Source: Centroberyx gerrardi
Lineage: Eukaryota; Chordata; Actinopteri; Beryciformes; Berycidae
Length of the DNA: 64,000 nucleotides
Direction: 5' to 3'
NCBI RefSeq assembly: GCF_048128805.1
Contig: NC_136012.1
Coordinates: 7,572,121 to 7,636,120, forward strand
A program made the translations under genes and the position numbers. How positions within the stretch are numbered: position 1 is the stretch's first letter; each line of letters begins with the position of its first letter. The notes beneath the pieces were generated by a model. The model saw only the letters and a program-made list of their open reading frames with translations, searched no databases and was not told where the DNA came from. This document shows positions 1 to 11,981 of the stretch, in pieces.

Positions 1-64
1 ATCTTGTATTCCTGGTATTCTTGTAGTGTTGAATGTTTAAATCCAGACTAAGTTGCCTCCTCAC

Positions 65-3000
65 CAGTCGGGGGCTGGCGGAGATGACGTTGACTTTTTT
101 CAGCAGTTCTGACAGGAGAGGGGAGGGCGGCGGCGTGGCCTTCTGGCTGATGAGCCTCTTCTGCGGGGAGTCATCTACTAGAGCGGCCAGGCCTCCGTCT
201 TTGGGCCCTGCACCCGGAGGGTCCGCCGCAGGAAGGAACACTCCGACCCCCTGGGCCTGGCAGAGGAGGCAAAGACAGAAAGACACTGGTTGGCAGAGAG
301 AGATGCAATTCCTGAAACAATTCTTTCAAACAGGAGCTGGGGTTCCCAAAAACACCTTAGTGTACGATCACATTTTTACATTCACTCACAATGAGACAAA
401 GATGAAGTTGACAATAAGACACATTTATGGAGGTCACAGTCGAGTCACAGTTGATTTTGATCTCAGACTAGTATATAAATGACTACACTAAAGGAGTTTA
501 AGTTGACTGAATACCTTGAGATTAAATTATATGTAATTGCCCCCACGCCCACTGTAGAGTGTGTGTCTGTTAACACATGTGGCACTTTGTAGCAGTGTTG
601 GTTTGGGGTAATTTTGGTATTTTTTGGTAATTTGGGTAATTTTCAAGTAATTTCTGCCCCCAATTTGGTCCCAGTTTTGGTTCTGATGTTTGCTGCTAAA
701 GCTGTCCTTATTTAAATACTTCATAACAATTAAATTCATTCTAAACAGTGGACCTATGCACATCTGTGCTTGGGAAAGCAGAATACCATATATATTTGTA
801 ATACCACATTTGTCTATCAGTGGTGGCATTCTTCCTGTTGTGGTAGCCTACTGGTGATGAATGAACACAACAAAAACACTGGTGTGTGTATAAGTGTGTT
901 CTTACAACATTGTGGGTGCTGGTGTCATCAGAAGCGGTGCTCCCTGTGTCCATGGGCGGCGTGGGGGCGGTGGAGTCGGCCTGGGAGTCCAGGCTGGGCG
1001 GGCTGGCACCCAGAGGAGAACGCACTGTTACACTGGGCAGGCGCTTAGGAGTATTTTTCACTGCCTGACGAGCTGGAAGGCACAGAGGGAGGGATGGATG
1101 GAAAGAAAGAAGGAAAGAAAGATTATTAAAAGGAACATACCAACATTTTGGCAAAGAAAACAGAAGTTAAAAGGTATGTAGATAAAAGTAAATCCCCAAA
1201 CGCCAAGCCATCAGATATACTTGGGAAATATTGAATAATTCACCAGTAGGTCTGAGCAGTGAGTGGACAGAACTTACCCTGGTATGCTGTCTCTGTGGCT
1301 TTCCTCTTCTGCTCCGCTTCCTCCTCATCCTGCTTCTTCTTTCTGGAGGGGGGGGGGAACACATTTTTTAACTGCCAATTTGAGCAGATGGCAGCCTAAA
1401 TGTTAGAGAGGTAGAATTATGACTTCCAGGTGTGAATGTGTGGAAATGTATGAACTGAAAGGCAGGCATTGCTGAAAATAAAATGTATTCCAGGAGGCAG
1501 ACTTAAAGTTTGTCAAGTAAGTGGGGAAAAAAAGCTTTGTCTGTATGTTGATGTTTTGTTGCTGTTTTGATTTGAAAACTGCTTTTTGCTTTGATTATAG
1601 TTTCATAGAAAATGTTGTACGTCATGCAGTAACTATCCAGTAATACATCAGTAATAAAATGACTAGTAACAGCAAACATAAAAACAAACAGGTAAGGGTC
1701 TTACAGCGTTATATCTGCCCACAGCTCCTTCAGCTGGGAGTCCATGTGACCCATCTGAATCAGATCCACCTCCTTCTTCAACTTCCTGTGAAGACAGAAA
1801 GCATTAGCAAGTTAAAGGCCACGTCTCACAGTCCTCAAAGGTCTTTCTTTGTGTGTGTGGTGTGTGCTTACCTGTACTTCTCTTGTGTGTCTCGCAGTAG
1901 TTTCTTCAGCTCCTCTATCCTCTCAGCAGTCAGTCTACGAACGATCACATCTTCAATGGTCTCTACCACCTCGCCCTTCTCGCCACGCTTACGCCTGGCA
2001 TAGGACACACGCATACTTAATGTCTAGTGGTATATCCATTCACAAAACATTTCACTCGTAGTAAAAACCAAAAAACACAACGCATTATTATGGTGTTGCA
2101 AGAAAGTGTGTATGTTGAAATACTGACTTAGGGGCTTCTGTGGCTTCCAGCAGCTCAGAGTATTGCGAGGCACAATGCTGTGGAAGACGGAGAGAAAATT
2201 TGTTATTAAGTCACAGCTATCAGCTCAACTGACAGCATCCAATCCGCATGGCTTAACAGGACAACTGACGTAAGTGGTGAGCGAGAGAGAAAGAGAGAAA
2301 ATATTATGGAGTCCACTTGCTCTCTCACCTTCTGTGAGAACCAGTCAGGCGGACGACCGGGCTCGGAGAAAGGCTTGATGGCTCTGCTTACGGACACCCT
2401 GGAAGACAGAGAGATTCCTCAGGATCAATACACACAGAAGACGTTATCATATTAAGGTCTGACTCACACATTAAGAAAAGAATCAGAGTAAATCCATGTG
2501 TTGCCATGTAGAAATTCATTCAAACAGGGCCAACCAATGGGAGACAGAAGGGTGTTGTACAATTCTTAAGAAGCAAAAAAATGCCGGGCAGTACTCTGGC
2601 ATAGTTGCCCCTATGGGATGAATGATAAATGTAAGGCGAGTGTATTTTCGAGTAGGTTGCCGCTTTACCAGTTTTGGTCGCCGCTCCTCATGACAGAGGA
2701 GGCCAGGCACAGTTTCTCCCTGACTGACCATGGCTCCGTCGGCCCCACATTCAGTATCTTGTGTTCTGTAAAGAGGAAAAAAAACATGAATGAATATACA
2801 GACAGAATACAATTTGTCCAGTTAGTCTTGGCTGTCCAGGCAAATTACTGGCCAACTGAAATCCTTTACTTTGAGCATAGGCTTATATTCGACTGGTGTG
2901 TACAACAGCAAGGTCTTTGCACAACTACCTTGATTTCATTGCACAAACACTGACCAAATTAATTCCAGAAAAGTAACTTAATGCATTTCAGTCTTTTCCC

Positions 3001-4175
3001 TCACATTCATTGAGCAGACAGTATCCCCCTCACTTACTCACTAACCTAAAGATATAGGGCAATTCCTGTTCACACGTGATAATAGTAAACCTCAGTCCCA
3101 GAACCAATTACACCCTGTGCTAAAACAATTCTAAGAAATCACTGTTTTCAATGGTGCTTCAAATGAGGTGTGATTTTTTTCAAGAGGTGGAAGATGGTGG
3201 TGGGGAGTAAAGGGGTCAAGTGAAGGACTGGAAACTGTAATTATTCAAATGCAGCCCATCAACAGCTCACTGCAGTCAACTGATCTGGGTTTAGGGCAGT
3301 GCCACTCAATTTTAACATTTTAAGTTGTTACAGTTGTCTTGAACAACCTAATCAACAGTATGTAACACTCTCTCTCTCTCTCTCTCTCTCTCCTGAACTG
3401 GAAAGACAGTAAAGATGACTGTGGGAATGACATGGGGATTTTCTGTGAACAAGGACAGAATATCTGGGTCAGAACTAAAAACACTAACCCATAAAATGAA
3501 GCTAACTGGGTATAAAAATAAAAATCAATCTTTCATTCACGGAGAAATAATAGGCTTAAGGCATCACAGGCTCTTGGTTATCTGGTTTCTGATTTTGGTC
3601 ACAAATGATTAGACTGCCCTGTCCCCATAAAACCCACATGATATGATTTGTAACTGTACACAATATGAGTGAGCAGGTGGAAATAGCTGTAGGTAGTTCA
3701 CCAGCTAGTTAAGCCTTTAAAAAACAACCGTGCAGGCTAGCAAAGCTAACGTTGGTGTGTTAACGTTATTCACCTAGGTTAGCTAGCTAGCTTGTTGATA
3801 CTCAGTTTTGTACAGCATGCTTATAGTTCTCTTTTGTAAGGACTTGGCCACAAACACAGCCCACAGTACAAGATGAAACAACTGAAGGGAAACTATTTCT
3901 AAGCTATGGCTCTGTGGACCAGTAACATACATTTAATATTTGATAGCAGCCTACCAGCGCTAGCTAGCTCTTGTGAGGGGGAACACATTCATGAGACACA
4001 CACAGCTACACACTGCAACACTTTTATCAAGCAAGCAGATACGCTACTGACTCTACCCAAAAGGAATGTATCTGTAATGTCTTGCGATCGTTTAGTGTTC
4101 ATTTTTTCGACGATATCATGGACAAAATCGAGAAAGAGTTAGGAAATGTTACTCACTCCCGATACCGCTCGCCAT
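65..4175 (-). CDS. brd8: Bromodomain-containing protein 8, N-terminal exons (gene continues off the left edge)
   Basis: BRD8 is a subunit of the TIP60 (NuA4) histone acetyltransferase complex and acts in the nucleus as a transcription coactivator. Nine coding exons join in phase on the minus strand: 4157-4175, 2669-2765, 2329-2398, 2128-2177, 1872-1994, 1705-1785, 1278-1342, 906-1072 and 65-256. Together they give 288 codons from the ATG at 4175, so the protein is incomplete here. The start MASGIGKHKILNVGPTEPWS matches the BRD8 N terminus. It is followed by the Myb/SANT-like block (WSVREKLCLASSVMRSGDQNW, then SRAIKPFSEPGRPPDWFSQK), a charged coiled coil around EELKKLLRDTQEKY and KKKQDEEEAEQKRKAT, and the proline-rich stretch ATPPPSPLLSELLKK. 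The bromodomain itself lies beyond the left edge. Every intron has GT donors and AG acceptors. The exon 8 donor (after AATGTT) is the least certain boundary. Confidence 0.95.
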
Positions 4176-4309
4176 TTCTTTTGTGACAAGGCCGTGAGCC
4201 CAACTTCCGCCGGAATGGTTTCAGTGGTACACACCTCGGTTGGACCCAGGAAGTAGGAATCGGTTGACAAAAGTTCCATGTTCTCGTACCCCAATTAGAT
4301 CTCACAGAA

Positions 4310-4382
4310 GGGGGATTAGCTCAAATGGTAGAGCGCTCGCTTAGCATGCGAGAGGTAGCGGGATCGATGCCCGCATCCTCCA
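4310..4382 (+). tRNA. tRNA-Ala, anticodon AGC
   Basis: This is a 73-nt tRNA gene without an intron. The 7-bp acceptor stem pairs GGGGGAT with ATCCTCC and contains a G3:U70 wobble, the known identity element for alanyl-tRNA synthetase. The anticodon stem is CTCGC/GCGAG with loop TTAGCAT, which places the anticodon AGC at 4343-4345. The discriminator base is A, and no CCA is encoded, as expected in eukaryotes. The A box (TTAGCTCAAATGG) and a B box (GGATCGATGCC) are internal, and a TTTT Pol III terminator follows at 4391-4394. The gene sits 135 bp upstream of the brd8 start codon on the opposite strand. Confidence 0.97.
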
Positions 4383-7300
4383 AAATACCCTTTTCTTTAA
4401 CAGTTCATAACAAGGCATGCATCAAAATGTTGATAAGGAACATGTAGGGGGTCTGCATGACACTGGAAACGATGTAGGCAAAAGACACTGATCTCCAAGT
4501 GTTTCATGTATCAAATACCCTAACCATTAATGTGCTGGTAGCCTACTCCTGTAACAGAGTAAGAGGACTTCTAAACTAATACTCATAGATAGACCATAAA
4601 AAATATATCTCCATGGCCCCTTTTCAAATTTCCATGACCAAATTTTAACTGAATTAAAAAGTAACTACCTTAAGTATTGGTTTGTTTTTCACTTTAAAAT
4701 AAAGGATTATAATATTATTTTAACTAATAGGCAACAACCAACAATATTTTCCTCCAACAGGAGGTCTAAACTATTCGACATTTGACATTATTCAAGAAAA
4801 AAATCATGAACGTAACAAATAAAATGTCATAACTTTTACAAAACGTCTCTCCCTTTTATCATTTCTCCAGGCCTTGAAAATACAATTCTAAAATTCCATG
4901 ACTTTTCCAGGTTTTCCAGGAGTGGGAAAATAGAAACCAGGGGATTCATTTATCAACCAACAAGTTAATTTGCTGTTACAGGTTTTGGACAGAGGGTGGC
5001 AGCAGGTGACCTTCAAATGGAGTAAACTTCAATGGGCCTAATGCCTACCATACATTACAAGACATTTAGTCTGACACACTCTCAAATTTAACAACAATTT
5101 GTCTCAAGTCAGGAGTTTTAGAGGTGCTCACATTTTCAGATTCTGTTAAGACTGAGAATCATGCAGCATCGCACATTAATACTACAAATAAGAACAGAAC
5201 AAAATACAAATGGAAATACTATAGCCTATCAATTAGCTGAATTTCCCCTAATAAAACATACCCTTTGAATAGTAACCTATCAGTCAATTCATCAATATTG
5301 GAGGAATTTTGCTGAGGCTGTTTTAAGTATGTTCACTGGGCATATTACTCATCAATTACCGACATATCACCTACATAACTTTCCTCCAAGTGATAGGCTA
5401 ATTCTTAACAATTTAGCTTGATGCTATTGCAGTCTACAGCCGCCATGTTGGCCGACAGGAGCTAGCTAGCACGAGAGCAGCCAGACTAATTACTTGCAGG
5501 TGAAACGCTGCATTCCACTATTTACCTCAACCCAGACACAATAGTCCTCAGCAATGACGTTAGAACTACTTACAGGTAAGACATTTCTTACTTACATATA
5601 AATGGACGCACACCATACACCCATACTATCAGCTACAACATCTTCAGCTAGCACGCAACTCTCTTCAAACGAAATTGGCGAACTGCAGCATAAATTATAC
5701 AGAACTCTATTGGCTGTCCTCTATTGGCTGTCCGATATGCCTGTAAATAAACTGTCCAATGAAATAAAGTTTTTCGAGGGGGCTGAACTAATTAATTAAA
5801 GGCTCGACGCTTTGTGAGATGGCCTCTAGAGGGCGTCTTTGGCTGGGATGGCCTCTTGCCTGTAGGCTGAATGTCACACTCCCACACACTCAGCCTCACT
5901 CTGCCGTTAATTTATGAACGTTCACATCTTCTGCTGATCTACAAACTTTAAAGGTAGGCTCTGTTATTACCTTGTGGTATTTAACATTAGTGGAATTAAC
6001 TAACTTAACCGATAACTGTCTCACGCTAGCAATGCTTCAATGCATTAAATTGTATTGAATCGAATTGAATTGAACACATGCGCAGTGTGCCTGTACAGGA
6101 TCTGTGCTTGTTCAACTCCCTAGCCAGAATGCGCTATAAGTCCACAAAATAAAGGAAACACCTAACAATATGAATTCCAAGTAGGAGCAGGACCACCCTT
6201 TGCCTTCAGAACCGCTTCAGTCCTTGTAATGCTGTCATACAAGTCCTAAACTGTGTAGTGGGATAGTGAACCTTCTTTAAGAAGGAAAACCAGTTCTTTG
6301 AGGGATGAAGGAAGTGGAAATCTGCTTCCCATAACGGTTCAATAGGCTAATGTTTTGATATATGACTGTCAGACGTACCTCTTTTTAAAATGACATATAG
6401 CCTATTGCTAATTTACATTCAACTTAATATGAATCAAGCATGTAGATGCCTTGATGTAGGCTATTTACATCTAGTTACTTCTAAGTTCTAAGTCATGTAG
6501 CCTAGTATTTCATTATTTTGTCCACCCTCTGTGGTGCTCAATAGTGAGTTTATAGTGACCGTATCATACTATCTTTATCTCCTATGGTATCACTATAATA
6601 TTTCTTTATAGGCTCTTGAAATTTTTCTCTGATATTTGTGTAACATCCTTCTAAAACTCCTTGCAGCTTATAGTAGGCCTATTAGTTTTTCACAGACAGG
6701 ACTACCAATAATTTTTGCCCACAGTGCACCATAAAACAAATATGATTTCTTAAATAGGCTTTGGGTTCCCAGTTAATGTGGTTGTAATTTTTACACATTG
6801 CATCTTGAATGAAATTAAATAAAGCTCACTCATTCTCTATTTTCCAGCTTGTCTCTTGGTTATGGTAGCCTCAGCCCACTGCAAAGCTTGCGACATTTTA
6901 AAATCACTAACATGTAAACACAATTTGTGCTGCAGCCTAAGTGGTGCTGAGTGCTGTGTACTGTGGCATCAGTATAGCCGTGCTCTTTTAATCTGAGCTG
7001 TGTTGGGGGGAATTTGCGTCATTGCTCCACTGACCGACTTTTGTTCCTGCTTCATGTGTTCACACTGCGGGGATGGGGATGGGGGCTGGCGGTCGCTGTC
7101 CCTCACAGAGGAATTTCACCCCACCCAGGCTCCGCCCTGCATTCCTCTGCCAAGCAGCATCCATGGACCCTCTCTGGGCCGATTACTGGAAAAGGGCTTG
7201 TTCCCCTGGGTGGAGATTTTTGAAAAACTGCTTTAAAACTCATCTGTAGTGATTGTTGAGTTAAGACATACGATTATAAACTACAACTACAAAATCTAAA

Positions 7301-9174
7301 TGTAAAGAAAAGGTGCCCTACCACAGAAAGTTAAATCATTGGATTGGGGCTTTTTTTGTTGCCTCAAATTAATTTATAGAGCTATTAATGTAAGTACTGA
7401 CAGGTGACTGCGTCATTAGCACAGTTAGTCAATAGTTTAAAATGTTTGTATCTGGATGCTGATTTCTCAAGAAATTATGGAGAAAAAATGAATTTTTTAA
7501 ACATAGTTTTAATTTTAGAGAAGGTTTCTGTTTCCACTGCCAGATATTGGTGGAAGAGAGGGGAAGTTTGAACTGAGCTTGACAATATTCGGGTAGGCTA
7601 AAACAGAGCAAAAGCCCCCACCCCACCTTATCCCACACTGTGTGCTGTCAAGCCTGAAATGTATCTTGATTAGTTTCATTGATCAGAGCTAATGTTTGAT
7701 CAGGCCCTCACACAAGTCATCAGTGATAATGCTAAATATTCATCTATTCAGTAATTCACAGGGTGATTGGATCCACTTTCTCTGCATGAGCTGATAAAAA
7801 TAGACCAGTTGGTTCAAAACAGTCGTATGTGCGTCACTGCTAGGGGGGATTTGTAGTGCCAAAGATCGTATATGTTCAGGAAGATGACATACTCATAAAT
7901 TAAAAAACTAAAACTCGCCCAATCCGCTGTCTGCAAAAGTGGGCGTTAACCCTTACGCATGGCCTCTCCTTCTGAAATTGCATAAGCATAGCCAGGAATA
8001 AAGCAGCCGATCTGAAGCAGGCCTGAAACAAAGTTGTTTTTCTCCAAACTCGAGAACTACTCTCACAAAACATATTGTTAGCTCTAGATGTTAAAAACAA
8101 AATGAAGTGAAAACAACTATTTCACCTTGTTAACTAATTTTTCATGTCCTAATACTTCTTTCTATGTCCTGTTTAATGAAACATGCCAAAAAAAAAAATC
8201 AAGATATGAATTTTCTCATATATTTACATCAAAATTCCTTTATTCTCTGCAGATCCTAGAAATCGTGGACAAAATCCTCCTCCTCTCTTTCTTCCTCCTC
8301 AGCTTCCTGCACTCTGAGGTGATGCAGGTGATGGAGGTGATGGAGGTGTCCTGGTCCTCTACAATGTAACGCAGGCAAGCATCCAGTTCTTCTGAGTCAC
8401 TCTCCGTGTTTGCTGTGGTCCACCCCTGCCCACTTTTGAACAATCTCTCTTCATGTTATGTCCTGCCCCAACAGTCTGTCTCAGCTGGAAATACATCAGA
8501 CTATAGAAGCAAGACACACTAAAATTCCATTTCATGTTGTCTTTAACAATACTTTCAGGTTTTGTGTTATTTGGTTGAAAAAAAAAAGAAAAACAAAACT
8601 AAGAGGTTTTTAAAGGAAGATATATATAGACCATATCTCCCACTTTTCATCTTGTACATATATTTATTGAATTTTATTTTTCTCACTGTGTTCTACTGCT
8701 GTTATTTTGCACACCTTGCATACTTGCTGTTCAGTCATATTGGCTTCTCAACAGGTTTTAATGTTATATTCAATTCCTTTCTTTCTCATTCATATTATAT
8801 ATATTTTTTCCTTTGTATCCTATTATTTGCTGCTGTAATGACCCAATTGCAGTGGGGATTCTTAAAATGTAATCAATTCTAATTTTACTTTAGCATCAAT
8901 ACATTGAGAGCAGACGATGGCAGACTCATTTTGTGTGTTCCGGACATTGTGTCAGAGTGGGACCTCTCGCTCCCTCCTCCTCTCTGGACCTACCCAGTCT
9001 GGGCGTTGTATAACCGCTCGGAATGCGGAGCATGACTCGGTCTCCGCCTTTTCTTTAAATACCCAGCGCCACGGCGAGCCGTTACGTGGGAAATAAACAG
9101 GAGCGCTTAAATAATGCTTAAGAATTTTATATGCACAGTTTAGTTTTTGTGTTCACTGCTACTTGACTTCAGAC
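4383..9174. other. Intergenic region between tRNA-Ala/brd8 and tmem179
   Basis: No gene is recognised here. The sequence is AT-rich with scattered short ORFs. It holds a weak promoter-like patch around 5430-5580 (a YY1-type CCGCCATGTTGG at 5440-5451 and a splice-donor-like GTAAG at 5576), a transposon-like fragment near 6135-6300, and a coding-like minus-strand stretch at 8240-8443 that I could not assign. The stretch just before 9175 is more GC-rich and probably carries the tmem179 promoter and 5' UTR. Confidence 0.5.
6135..6300. mobile_element. Degraded DNA-transposon fragment, Tc1/mariner-like (tentative)
   Basis: The phrases AAATAAAGGAAACACC and GGACCACCCTTTGCCTTCAG closely resemble sequences that recur in abundant fish Tc1/mariner-like elements. 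No open reading frame, intact terminal repeat or target-site duplication is visible, so only an old fragment can be supported. The family assignment is from memory of such repeats and needs a repeat-library search. Confidence 0.35.
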
Positions 9175-11981
9175 ATGGAGCTCGACCGGCGGCTGTTGCT
9201 GGCCCACTGCGCCGCCCACACCCTGTCGGTCCTGGCGGGGTTACTGGTGGTCGTCCCCATGGCTCTCAACGGCTCCGCTTTCAAAGGCCGCTGCGCCCTC
9301 TTCTCCACCGGCTACTGGAGGACCGAGAACCGGACCGAGCTGACGGGCCAGCCGGGAGACGTTTCCCACCTGGTCGTACAGCAGTGGGGGCCACCGGCAG
9401 CCTGCCAGTTCGCCACTTTCGTCGGTATATTCACGGTGCTGTACGGTGCGGCGCAAGGCTGGAGGTGTCTGTTCTATCTGCATGGGCGGCATGACGAGTA
9501 AGCACTGCTGGACACAACAACAAGCAGTACACACACATTTATCATGATAATAACACTGGTAACGTTAAAAATGTCATGAGCGTATATAATTATGTAATGA
9601 TAAAAAATAGCCCACTACTACTTAGCCTACGCTATTATTACATTAGTCCAACTCTGCAACTACGTAGTAGTAGCAGCAGTAGTAGTGATAATAGTAGTAG
9701 CAGTAACAGTAGCAGTAGTGGTAGTAGTAGTAGCAGTAGTCGTGGTAATAGTACTAATAATAGTAGTAGCAGTACCAGTAGTAGTAGTCTAGAAGACAAC
9801 CTGAAATATACAATATGTTGGACATACTATGCTGTGTTGTATCTGCAAGCATGTCCAAAATATATTTTTGGCCACTCAAAATAGAGAGAATGAATGTCAT
9901 CTAAATACTTTTTTGACCAACTTTTTTATATTTTGAAACTCATCTCTTAACATATTCTGAAGTATAGGTGAAATGTATTTTCACTATTTAAACGTGTGCT
10001 GTGGTTAAAATGTCTACACATCTATCTTGAGCACTGCCGTGTTTAGGCATGAACGCTGCACTTAAATTTCTCATCAACTGAACCTGGGAATTATCTCCTT
10101 TTCTGCAGCATAATCTTAGCCTGAGTATGAGCCGTAATCATAATATTGGTTTGCACTCTACAGCTGTCTGTCTGCCCACATACAGTACATACATACTGTA
10201 CATAACAAATGGCAGTTGGTGGATGCTTTTATCTGATGCATGTGTGATGCTTGTGTCTGCAGCACCCTGTTCTCCTCCTTCCTGACGGTGCTGCTGAGTC
10301 TGTGTGTGCTCTTCCTGTCTGGGGGGGCCAGCATCACCCTATCTCTGGGCCTGGCCTCCTGGTGTGACACCGTCACCGATGACAACACACGTCCATACAG
10401 GTAGGTCAGCTGCTGCTAAACCTTCTATCATGATGTAGTGGTGGCTGTACTGTAACCCCACCCTCCTATATTTTGATGCTCATCAGACTGACAGGTGGAT
10501 ATACTCTAAGTCCCAGAGAGGTGTCTATGCAGCATTTCCTTACAGTGATCAATAAAGTCTAACATCATTATGTTGTTATTATATACCCCTCAGCTCCATT
10601 ATTGGCTTTTTGAGTGATACAAATCTCCTGAGGAGAGCCATATTGTAGTGAACACCTGTCTGTCTGTCTGTTTATCAGCCACTGAGAACCAAAACAGTTG
10701 GGAACAGCTGATCCAATATTGGTATTGTACTTCTAAAAGGGCACAGCAGAGAGGTGGAATACATTGTTGCCCATATTAGCTACTGATTACCCCAGACTGT
10801 TGCTGTTTCAGACCATTCTTCAAGAGTGTTAGCTTGTCTGTGTTCTCTGCTCATGTAGCTTACCTCGTCCCTTTATGTGTGTTTGTGTTTAGCTGTGCTG
10901 AGTCCCAGTCTGTCCCGCTTTACCTGGATGTGGACAGCTCCTCCTTCTACACAGAGCTCACTCTGGCACAGGTAGGACTGATATGTGTGTATAAACATAG
11001 GCATACATGCTCAGAAGTATGCATGCATAAATACACACCCACACACATGTTGCCTCTAACGCATTCCGATGGAGAAGCTGTTATTTATATGACTTGTTGA
11101 ATACTCAATTCAGATTGACCAATGGAATGCATTCTGAGGTTTGTTATTTCTGAATAACACTGAATCATATCACTCTGCAGTCAAGAAGTCCGGTCCATGT
11201 TGTTGATTTCTAATCAAATGAACTCGTGACTCTTTGTGGCAAAAAGACATTACACCTTGGTTACTGCAGACGGTCCTGCAGGACTAGTTTTATGGCAGAA
11301 GCTTGAGAATCATTTGAAATCAATATTTTGTGTCAAACGATTGATGTCTTTGGCAAGTAGCCATGTAATAAATGGGATAATGTACAGCGAGTCGGTCATT
11401 ATTGCAAAATAAGCCCCTTTGCTTTGCGTCTTGAATCACCTTGTCAGGGCTTATTTTGCAATAATGACCGACTCAATGTATTTTATCCTTTACTTAATTG
11501 TGCTGAGTTCACTGATGTTCTAAGGTTTGGTAGTAAAACATCTTCTCGTAAAGTAGCACTCAATTTCTTTGCTATAAACTACCCATATAGAGAAAATGTT
11601 TAGATTTATTCCTCTTCTATTCTGCACAAAAATGAATACACAACATTTCACTATGACTGCTTCATGTACAGAGAATAACAAGGTGGCTTAAGAGACACAC
11701 ACACAGCAGTTAAATTTATTTAGAGGTTGTCTTTGTGTGTGTGTGTCTGTGTGACAGTGTGTCTGACTCCGTCTCTCTGCCCTCAGGCATCTCTGTGGTG
11801 TGTGACGGCTCTGTGGCTGGCCCAGTCCATCCTGTCCTTCCTGCGGCTCTACCACTCCCACAGCCAGCACATCAGCGGGCCTTGCCTGCCCCGGGAGAAG
11901 GAGCTGCTGCTGGGACACACCCCCTCCGACGGCTCCCCCACACCTCCACACCCCCCGGCGACTCCCACCATCTTAATCTGA
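9175..11981 (+). CDS. tmem179: Transmembrane protein 179 family member
   Basis: This is a multi-pass membrane protein of the TMEM179 family, whose molecular function is unknown. Four exons join in phase: 9175-9497, 10263-10400, 10893-10971 and 11787-11981, giving 244 residues. I chose the ATG at 9175 because the longer frame upstream has only a TTG. Features matching TMEM179 are GRCALFSTGYW (about residues 38-48), QQWGPPAACQF, the WCDT motif after the third hydrophobic segment, SSFYTELTLAQ, and REKELLLG near the C terminus. Four hydrophobic segments are visible, at about residues 12-30, 80-100, 112-132 and 180-200. NGS (residue 32) and NRT (residue 52) are possible N-glycosylation sites in the first loop. 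The sequence resembles TMEM179 more than TMEM179B, although synteny points to the TMEM179B neighbourhood, so the exact paralogue is uncertain. A polyadenylation signal AATAAA lies near 13532. Confidence 0.88.
9664..9788. repeat. Trinucleotide repeat (AGT/AGC)n in tmem179 intron 1
   Basis: About 125 bp of imperfect TAG/CAG/TAA triplets. One frame reads as a long serine/asparagine run, but this is a simple repeat inside an intron and not a coding exon. Confidence 0.9.
11389..11474. repeat. Perfect 28-bp inverted repeat with 30-bp loop (snapback element)
   Basis: The left arm at 11389-11416 (starting GAGTCGGTCATTATTGC) is the exact reverse complement of the right arm at 11447-11474, with 30 bp between them. 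Outside the arms the flanks (AAATGGGATAATGTACA on the left, TGTATTTTATCCTTTA on the right) also pair imperfectly, which extends the stem to roughly 45-50 bp. It lies in tmem179 intron 3. It may be a foldback MITE. A transcribed hairpin is the alternative. Confidence 0.85.

Noticed and set aside
9576-9884. 102-residue Ser/Asn-rich frame
   Set aside because: It is a triplet repeat within tmem179 intron 1.
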